Of a DNA stretch of 10,899 nt, positions 5,283 through 10,899 are shown in pieces. Position numbers and translations under genes: made by a program. Position 1 is the first letter of the stretch. Every line of letters starts with the position of its first letter. This DNA comes from JBJXHB01 sp046160725 (lineage in GTDB: Bacteria; Pseudomonadota; Gammaproteobacteria; Burkholderiales; Burkholderiaceae_C), in contig JBJXHB010000353.1 of the NCBI GenBank assembly GCA_046160725.1, positions 1 through 10,899 of the forward strand, in the 5' to 3' direction. Below the pieces are notes generated by a model. The model saw only the letters and a list, made by a program, of their open reading frames with translations, searched no databases and was not told the origin of the DNA.

Positions 5283-7798
5283 GCCTCGTCCTCTCGCACG
5301 GCCTGTGCCAAGGGCTGCCGCATCACCGCCGCGGCCGCCACCGCCGCCGCCACCATGCCTGCGGCCCAGACGCCGACGCCCAGCGCCGCCAGCCGGCCCG
5401 CCGGCCACTGCAGGTCCATGGTCCAGTGGAAGCTCTGTGGGTTGACCACCCAGACCAGCACCAGGCTGATGGCCGCGCCCAGCAGCAGCCCGGCCAGCAC
5501 GCCGGCGGCCAGCCAGGTGCCGGCCTCCATCAGGACCAGTTGCAGGCGCTGTCGGCGTGCCAGGCCGAGATGGGCCAGCATCGACAGCTCGCGGCGTCGC
5601 GCCAGCACTTGGGCCGACAGGCCGGCGGCCACGCCGGCCAGGCCGATGGCGACCGCCACCACCTGCAGCACATGGGTGACCGCAAAGCTGCGGTCGAAGA
5701 TGCGCAGTGACTCGCGCCGCAGCGCCTGCGTGGCGGCGAACTCCAGCGCACCGGAATCGGGCATCAGGCCGCGGACGGCGGCCTCGACCGCCTGGGCGTC
5801 GACGTCAGGCGCCAGCCAAAGGGCGAGTTCGTTGCGGCGCCGGTCGCCGGTGGCCTGGACATAGGCGTCGAGTGCCATCGCCATCGCGCCGGCAGGCCGC
5901 GAATAGTCGCGCCACACGCCGCAGACCTGGATCGGCAGCCGCTGCCCGGCCAGCGGCAGGTCGAGCCGATCGCCGACGCCCAGCCGGTGCAACGCTGCAA
6001 ACGGCTCGCTGACGTAGACCGCGACGCGCCCGGGCGGTGCCGGCATCGTGGCGCCCAGCATCGGCAGGTTGCGGGCCGGCTCGGGCAGGGGCCTTGCCAG
6101 AAGCGTGCCCGGCGGCTGGTCCGGCTGCATCGCCAGCGGCAGGCTGCGGCTGGCTTGCACGGCCCGGACACCCGGCAGCGCGGCCAGCGCCTGCAGCAGC
6201 CGCTCGTCGAAGCCGGCCTGGCCCGCCACGGACGGCCCACCCACCGTGCGGGCATAGAGGTCGGCCGGCAGCACATCGTCCAGCCATTGCTGGACGCTGC
6301 CGCGGAAGCTGGACACCATCACCAGCAGCGCGGCCGACAGCGCGACGCTGGCCACGACGCCCGCGGTCATCGACACCGCGGCACCGCGCTCCTGCCGCGC
6401 TCGCTGCAGGGCCAGCCAGGGCACGGCGGCCAGCGGTGCGCGCCAGGGCGCCAGCAGCAGGCGCACACCCGCCGGCACCAGCGCGATGCCACCGACCAGC
6501 AGCGCTGCCACCGCGGCATAGGCGGCCACCGGCACGTCACCGATCGGGGGCAACAGCGCCAGCAGCACACCCGCGCCCAGCAGGGCCAGGCCCAGGGGTG
6601 CCGGCCAGCCGCCGCCGCCGGGCGGCAGTCCGTTGCGCAGGGCCTGCATCGGCCGCAAGGCCTGCGCGCGCCGGGCCGGCAGCAGCGCGCCGGCCAGCGC
6701 GGCACCGATGCCCAGCGCGCCGAAGGCAGCCATGGCCGCCGGCGCCGCCGGCACGGCCTGGCCCTGGTTGCTGAACCAGCCGGCGCCGAGGTCGCCGTCC
6801 AGCCAGTGCAGTGCGGCGGCGGCCAGCGCCCGTGCCAGTGCCAGGCCGAGCAGGGATGAGACGCTGCCGATCAGCAGGGCCTCGGCCAGCAGCCAGCGGC
6901 GGCGCCCGGCGGCATCCAGGCCGAGCACGCCCATCAGGCCCAGCTGGCGCGCTCGCTGCGCCACGGACAGCGACTGGACGGTGAACACCATGAAACCGCC
7001 GACCACCAGGGCCACCAGGGCCAGCACCGTGAGGTTGACACGATAGGCCCGCGAGACGCCGGTGGCACGGCGCGAATCGTCTTGCGGCGTGGCCCAGTCC
7101 CAGTCGGCGTGGCGGCCCAGCCCGGCCTGCACCGTCGCGAGCGTCACCGCCGGTGCCAGGCGCAGGTCGATCCGGGTCAGGCGCCCGGGCATGCCGAACA
7201 GCGCTTGTGCCGCGGCGACGTCCATCACGGCCATCGGCGCGCCTTCGGCCGCGACCTGACCGGCCATCGCCTGGGTCATCCAGCGTCCCTGGGCCTGCAA
7301 ATCGATCGACTGCCCTTCGGCCAGGCCCAGGGCGCGCCGCGCCGCAGCATTGAGAAACACCTGCTGCGGCTGCAGTACCGCCAGCCGGTCAGCGCGGGCG
7401 GCCGACGCCGGTTGCGGCATCAGCGCCGGCGCGGTGCCGGCCAGCGTCAACGCATCGACGCCGACAACGCGCAGGGCGATCACGGCGCCGCCGGGCGCGC
7501 GCGCCTGGGTACGCAGCTCCAGCATCGGCATGGCTGCCTGCACGCCGTCCGCGGTGGCCGCCCGCTGATACCAGGCCTCGTCAAAGCCCGCAGGGCCACT
7601 GCGCATCGACGCGTCCGGCTCGCCATGCAGGGCGGTGACACCGCGGCCGAAGGCATCCAGCGCGGCCTGGTTCACCAGGTGCACCGCCGCGGCCAGCGCC
7701 ACGCCCAGGGTCAACGCGGCCAACAGTGCCAGGTGGCGGCCGGCCTCGTGCCGCCATTGCAGCAGGCTCAAGTGCAGCAGGCGCAGCGTCAGGGCCAT
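5279..7798 (-). CDS. ABC transporter permease with two FtsX-like domains
   Basis: An 839-residue inner-membrane protein. A first helix (about 22-42) is followed by a large periplasmic part (about 45-250). The first FtsX-like core has helices near 255-275, 305-330 and 354-374. More helices follow at about 400-418, 424-446 and 476-496, then a second periplasmic part (about 500-705), and a second FtsX core with three helices in the last 130 residues, ending in AVREDEA. This two-core layout, together with the NPQSFHWTM phrase before the last helix, fits the family of large permeases that work with LolD/MacB-type ATPases to move lipids, lipoproteins or peptides out of the inner membrane rather than to import solutes. 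It begins 10 bp after the ATPase gene and overlaps the AttH-like gene. No strong Shine-Dalgarno sequence precedes the ATG, so translation may be coupled. The cargo is unknown. Confidence 0.9.
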   Translation of the reverse strand: MALTLRLLHLSLLQWRHEAGRHLALLAALTLGVALAAAVHLVNQAALDAFGRGVTALHGEPDASMRSGPAGFDEAWYQRAATADGVQAAMPMLELRTQARAPGGAVIALRVVGVDALTLAGTAPALMPQPASAARADRLAVLQPQQVFLNAAARRALGLAEGQSIDLQAQGRWMTQAMAGQVAAEGAPMAVMDVAAAQALFGMPGRLTRIDLRLAPAVTLATVQAGLGRHADWDWATPQDDSRRATGVSRAYRVNLTVLALVALVVGGFMVFTVQSLSVAQRARQLGLMGVLGLDAAGRRRWLLAEALLIGSVSSLLGLALARALAAAALHWLDGDLGAGWFSNQGQAVPAAPAAMAAFGALGIGAALAGALLPARRAQALRPMQALRNGLPPGGGGWPAPLGLALLGAGVLLALLPPIGDVPVAAYAAVAALLVGGIALVPAGVRLLLAPWRAPLAAVPWLALQRARQERGAAVSMTAGVVASVALSAALLVMVSSFRGSVQQWLDDVLPADLYARTVGGPSVAGQAGFDERLLQALAALPGVRAVQASRSLPLAMQPDQPPGTLLARPLPEPARNLPMLGATMPAPPGRVAVYVSEPFAALHRLGVGDRLDLPLAGQRLPIQVCGVWRDYSRPAGAMAMALDAYVQATGDRRRNELALWLAPDVDAQAVEAAVRGLMPDSGALEFAATQALRRESLRIFDRSFAVTHVLQVVAVAIGLAGVAAGLSAQVLARRRELSMLAHLGLARRQRLQLVLMEAGTWLAAGVLAGLLLGAAISLVLVWVVNPQSFHWTMDLQWPAGRLAALGVGVWAAGMVAAAVAAAAVMRQPLAQAVREDEA

Positions 7799-7808
7799 GT
7801 GGGCCAGG

Positions 7809-8459
7809 TCATGCGGCGACGCAGCCGTCGCTCAGCAGCCGCAGCCGCCGGTCGGCCCGCGCCGCGGCGCGCTCGGAATGGGTGGCCAGCAGGCAGGCGG
7901 CGCGCTCGTCGCGCACCAGCCGCAGCAGCAGGTCCAGCACCCGGTCGGCCTGGCGTGGGTCCAGGTTGCCGGTGGGTTCGTCGGCCAGTATCAGCGCGGG
8001 CCGATGCACCAGGGCGCGCGCCAGCGCGACCCGCTGCTGCTGCCCGCCCGACAGCTCGCCGGTCAGCCGATGGCCCAACCCGTCCAGCTCGCAGGCCTGC
8101 AGCAGTGTGTGGATGCGGTCCTCATCGCGGCGCCCGAGCAGCCGCAAGGGAAGCCCGACGTTGTCGTGCACGCTGAGATGCGGCAACAGATGGAAAGCCT
8201 GGAAGACGAAGCCGACGCGCTCGCGGCGCAGCGTCGCGCCCGCCGGCTCGCTCAGCGCCAGCACGGACTGTCCGTCCAGATGGATCTCGCCGGCGCTGGC
8301 CGGCTCCAGCGCCGCGATGCAGTTCAGCAGCGTGGATTTGCCGACACCCGACTCGCCGAGCAGCGCAACGCACTCACCGGCGTCAAGTTCAAGCCCGACG
8401 CCGGTGAAGATGGGGGTGTTTCCGTAGCGCTTGGACAGCCCGGTGACGCGCAGCAGCAT
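7809..8459 (-). CDS. ABC transporter ATP-binding protein (LolD/MacB type)
   Basis: A 216-residue ATPase with all motifs intact: Walker A GESGVGKST (35-43), Q-loop Gln87, signature LSGGQ (136-140), Walker B LILADEP (156-162), D-loop NLD (165-167) and H-loop His194. The length and the ADEPTGNLD run are typical of the LolD/MacB/FtsE group, which pairs with FtsX-like permeases. Its partner is the next gene, 10 bp downstream on the same strand. No Shine-Dalgarno sequence is visible before the ATG; the upstream bases are part of a palindrome. It presumably dimerises and drives the two-FtsX permease. The specific name lolD is not used because the rest of the lol system is absent and the AttH-like partner points to a different system. 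Confidence 0.93.
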   Translation of the reverse strand: MLLRVTGLSKRYGNTPIFTGVGLELDAGECVALLGESGVGKSTLLNCIAALEPASAGEIHLDGQSVLALSEPAGATLRRERVGFVFQAFHLLPHLSVHDNVGLPLRLLGRRDEDRIHTLLQACELDGLGHRLTGELSGGQQQRVALARALVHRPALILADEPTGNLDPRQADRVLDLLLRLVRDERAACLLATHSERAAARADRRLRLLSDGCVAA

Positions 8460-8460
8460 G

Positions 8461-8484
8461 GCGGCATCATGCCGCAGCGCTGCG
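8461..8484. promoter_or_regulatory. two adjoining palindromes upstream of the ABC ATPase gene
   Basis: GCGGCAT-C-ATGCCGC (8461-8475) is a perfect 7-bp inverted repeat ending one base before the ATG, and CGCAGCGCTGCG (8473-8484) is a perfect 12-bp palindrome overlapping it by three bases. They occupy the place where the ribosome binding site should be. They could be an operator, or RNA hairpins that restrict translation of the ATPase. No convincing sigma-70 promoter was seen in the 86-bp gap to miaA, so the cassette may be read through from miaA. Confidence 0.4.
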
Positions 8485-8545
8485 CGCGGGCCAGGGCGGT
8501 CAGGAGCGGTGGCGAGTGACGCAGCCGATGGCGGCCAGACCCGCG

Positions 8546-9493
8546 CTAGTTCAAGAGCTCGATGGCCCGGTCCAGCGCCAGCGCCTGAGCATCCGGCCCG
8601 TCGCAGGCGATGGTGGTGCGCGCCATGCCGCGCAGCCAGGTGAGCTGGCGCTTGGCCAGCTGCCGGGTGGCCGCGATGCCACGCTCGCGCAGCTGCGGCA
8701 GCGCGCCCTGGTCCAGCGCCTCCCAGGCTTGGCGATAGCCGACGCAGCGCATCGATGGCAACCCGGCCTGCAGGTCGCCGCGGGCCTGCAGGGCGCGGAC
8801 TTCATCAACCAAGCCTGCGTCCAGCATGGCATCAAAGCGCCGTGCGATTCGGGCATGCAGCCAGGCCCTGGACTGCGGCTCCAGCGTCAGCAGCGGCCAG
8901 ACCGGCCCCTGTCGCGCGCCGGCACCGGTGTGCCAGGCCGACATCGGCTGGCCGCTGACCTGCAAGACCTCCAGGGCGCGCTGGATGCGCTGGGCGTCGT
9001 TGGGGGCCAGTCGGGCTGCGGTCGGTGGGTCCAGCCGGGCCAGGTCGGCATGCAGGGCCGGCCAGCCACGGGTCGCGGCGTCAGCGTCCAGCGCCGCCCG
9101 GATGTCGGCATCGGCCGCCGGCATCACGTCCAGCCCGCGCTGCAGCGCATGCAGGTACATCATCGTGCCGCCCACCAGCAGCGGATGCCGCCCGCGCAAG
9201 CGAATGTCGGCCACCAGCGCCGTCGCATCGGCGACGAAGCGTGCCGCCGAGTAGGCCTGGGAGGGATCGAGGATGTCGATCAGGTGGTGCGGCACCTGTG
9301 CCCGGTCGGCTGACGTGGGTTTGGCCGTGCCGATGTCCATGCCCCGGTAGACCAGCGCCGAGTCCATGCTGATGATCTCGCAGGGCAGGCGCTGCGCCAC
9401 GGCCATGGCCAGGGCGCTCTTGCCGCTGGCCGTGGGGCCGGCGATGACCAGGGCCGCCGGCTGGGCGTCAGCGGCCGCGTTGGAACCAGGCAT
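8546..9493 (-). CDS. miaA: tRNA dimethylallyltransferase
   Basis: This enzyme transfers a dimethylallyl group from DMAPP to N6 of adenine-37 in tRNAs that read codons starting with U. The 315-residue protein has the normal family length. It shows the P-loop GPTASGKS (19-26), the substrate motif DSALVYRGMDIGTAKPT (44-60), LVGGTMMYLHAL in the middle and the C-terminal QLAKRQLTWLRGM, all typical of MiaA. Its ATG lies inside the end of mutL (26-bp overlap) and is preceded, at a 4-base spacing, by a strong AAGGAG site within the mutL coding sequence. That arrangement supports co-transcription and possibly coupled translation with mutL. mutL-miaA adjacency is widespread in proteobacteria; the hfq gene that follows in enterobacteria is not present here. 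Confidence 0.97.
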   Translation of the reverse strand: MPGSNAAADAQPAALVIAGPTASGKSALAMAVAQRLPCEIISMDSALVYRGMDIGTAKPTSADRAQVPHHLIDILDPSQAYSAARFVADATALVADIRLRGRHPLLVGGTMMYLHALQRGLDVMPAADADIRAALDADAATRGWPALHADLARLDPPTAARLAPNDAQRIQRALEVLQVSGQPMSAWHTGAGARQGPVWPLLTLEPQSRAWLHARIARRFDAMLDAGLVDEVRALQARGDLQAGLPSMRCVGYRQAWEALDQGALPQLRERGIAATRQLAKRQLTWLRGMARTTIACDGPDAQALALDRAIELLN

Positions 9494-10899
9494 CCAGCTC
9501 CTTGAGCGTGATGGGCCGCCAGGTCGGCCGGCCGTGGTTGCATTGGTCGGCGCGGTCGGTGCGCTCCATCTCGCGCAGCAGCGCGTCCATCTCGGGCAGC
9601 GTCAGGGCGCGGTTGGCCCGAACCGCGCCGTGACAGGCCATGGTCGACAGGATCTCGTCATGGGCTCGCTCCAGCACCCGGGCCGCATCGGCATCGCCTT
9701 GCTCGGCCAGCGCGCCCAGTACCGCGCGGGCCAGGGTCACCGGGTCGGCATCCGGCAGGGCCGCCGGTCGGCTGCGCACCGCCAGCACGCCCGGTGCCAG
9801 GACCGACAGCTCCAGGCCCAGCGCGGCCAGGGTGACGGCATGGCTGTCGGCGTTGGCCTGCTCGAGCGCGCTCGCGGCAAAGCTGGCGGGTATCAGCAGC
9901 GGCTGGGCCAGCGGTGCGGCGGTGGCACGCGCGGCCTTCAGGCGCTCGTACACGATGCGTTCATGCGCGGCATGGATGTCGACCACGATCAGACCCTGGG
10001 CGTTCTCGGCCAGCAGGTAGATGCCGCCGAGCTGGGCGATGGCCCGCCCCAGTGGCCAGTCGGCGGTGCCACCGGTGTGGGCCGCGTTGTGGGGGTCAGG
10101 CTGCGCAACAGACGTGGGCCGCGCTGGCCAGGCCGCAACGGGCTCGCTGGCATACAGCAATGCCGCGTCGGCCAGCACCAGGTGGCCCTGGCGCTGGTTG
10201 GACAGCGGCATGAACGGCGCACCGCGGAAGGCGCTGGCTGCACCCGTCGCTGAGCCGATGTCCTGATGCGTCGGGCCGTCGCCGACATCCGCGGCCGCCA
10301 ACAGGCTCGCATCGGCCACCTGCCCGGCCCGCGGTACGGCCAGCGCCTGCTCGACTGCCCGCCGCACCGCCTGGTGCACCGGCTGGGCATCGCGGAACCG
10401 GACCTCGATCTTGGTCGGGTGCACGTTGACGTCCACGGCGTCCGGCGCGATCTCGATGAACAGCACCCAGCCGGGCTGGCGCTGGCCATGCAGCACGTCC
10501 TCGAATGCGCTGCGCACGGCATGGCCGATCAGCCGGTCACGCACGAACCGGCCATTGACATAGGTGTACTGCTGGTCGGCGCGGGCCCGGGCCGCCTGCG
10601 GCACGGTGACCCGGCCGCCCAGGCGCATCGGGCCGGCCAGGTAGGGTGGCACCAGCAGGCTGCCGGCCAGGAAGTCGGGGCCCAGCACGTCGCCCAGACG
10701 GCGCTGCGGGTCGCCGGCCCGCCACTGTGCCGCCAGCCGGTTCTCGTGCCAGACCGCAAAGCCCACGTCCGGCCGCGCCAGCGCGTGGCGCCGCACGGCC
10801 TCCAGACAGTGTCCGAATTCGGTGGCCGCGCTCTTGAGGAACTTGCGCCGCGCCGGCGTGGCGAAGAACAGCTCCTGCACCTCGACCGTGGTGCCGGTG
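9468..10899 (-). CDS. mutL: DNA mismatch repair protein MutL, N-terminus outside the window
   Basis: MutL couples mismatch recognition by MutS to strand incision. The frame is open to the window edge and begins TGTTVEVQELFFATPARRKFL, the conserved segment that follows the ATP-lid region. The upstream ATPase motifs are therefore missing only because the window ends. Another N-terminal landmark is the YVNGRFVRD strand and the NVHPTKIEVRF motif with its nucleotide-contacting lysine. After a linker the C-terminal domain carries DIHAAHE (9945-9980 region), ACHGAVRAN (9612-9638) and CNHGRPT (9522-9542), corresponding to the DQHAxxE, ACHxAxR and CPHGRP motifs of endonuclease-type MutL. An intrinsic nickase is expected, unlike E. 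coli MutL. Two motif positions differ from the most common form (Q to I, P to N). It is the first gene of the minus-strand series. Confidence 0.96.
   Translation of the reverse strand, partial: TGTTVEVQELFFATPARRKFLKSAATEFGHCLEAVRRHALARPDVGFAVWHENRLAAQWRAGDPQRRLGDVLGPDFLAGSLLVPPYLAGPMRLGGRVTVPQAARARADQQYTYVNGRFVRDRLIGHAVRSAFEDVLHGQRQPGWVLFIEIAPDAVDVNVHPTKIEVRFRDAQPVHQAVRRAVEQALAVPRAGQVADASLLAAADVGDGPTHQDIGSATGAASAFRGAPFMPLSNQRQGHLVLADAALLYASEPVAAWPARPTSVAQPDPHNAAHTGGTADWPLGRAIAQLGGIYLLAENAQGLIVVDIHAAHERIVYERLKAARATAAPLAQPLLIPASFAASALEQANADSHAVTLAALGLELSVLAPGVLAVRSRPAALPDADPVTLARAVLGALAEQGDADAARVLERAHDEILSTMACHGAVRANRALTLPEMDALLREMERTDRADQCNHGRPTWRPITLKELDAWFQRGR
9498..9503 (-). promoter_or_regulatory. 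miaA ribosome binding site inside mutL
   Basis: AAGGAG on the minus strand lies four bases before the miaA ATG. It is the best Shine-Dalgarno sequence on this strand of the window, and it confirms the overlapping start. Confidence 0.85.

Noticed and set aside
5283..5408. N-terminal extension of the AttH-like protein to 5408
   Set aside because: The extra 42 residues are low-complexity Gly/Arg translated from inside the permease gene; the GTG at 5282 gives the usual 4-bp overlap and a clean signal peptide.
5764..6859. Long open frames opposite the permease gene
   Set aside because: The permease frame has coherent membrane helices and FtsX cores; the opposite frames are Arg/Ala/Gln-rich shadows typical of high-GC DNA.

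Overview
The window is GC-rich DNA without tRNA, rRNA, CRISPR or transposase genes. It looks like a betaproteobacterial chromosome, most likely of the order Burkholderiales. The grounds are PEP-CTERM surface proteins, a mutL-miaA pair whose MutL has the DxHAxxE type of endonuclease motif, and a strong bias to G or C at third codon positions. The genus cannot be fixed from the sequence.

Left part (1-3183, + strand): two tandem paralogous genes for exported PEP-CTERM proteins. Only the last 125 codons of the first are present. The second is complete (854 aa) and contains a 177-residue unit repeated in tandem with an exact 531-bp period. The C-terminal coding regions of the two genes are nearly the same, including one block of 121 identical bases. 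The gap between them (380-618) holds inverted repeats and a sigma-54-like promoter candidate upstream of a clear ribosome binding site.

Middle (3332-4138, + strand): a small inner-membrane protein with a GGDEF domain. Its catalytic signature is broken (GDEGL) but its c-di-GMP inhibitory-site motif RxxD is intact, so it looks like a c-di-GMP receptor rather than a cyclase. It ends facing the next gene, with a GC hairpin between them.

Right part (4173-10899, - strand, read right to left): mutL (5' end outside the window), miaA overlapping it by 26 bp, then after 86 bp a three-gene transport cassette. The cassette consists of a LolD/MacB-type ABC ATPase, a two-FtsX-domain permease of 839 aa, and an exported CrtC/AttH-like lipocalin-fold protein that overlaps the permease gene by 4 bp. 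This gene set resembles attEFGH-type ABC systems with an exported AttH-like partner. mutL and miaA serve mismatch repair and tRNA modification and appear to be conserved housekeeping genes.

Most of the unusual content is in the left half: a recombination-prone repeat protein pair, its upstream dyad elements, and a neighbouring degenerate GGDEF protein. Together they suggest, as inference only, a variable extracellular-matrix locus with c-di-GMP sensing nearby.
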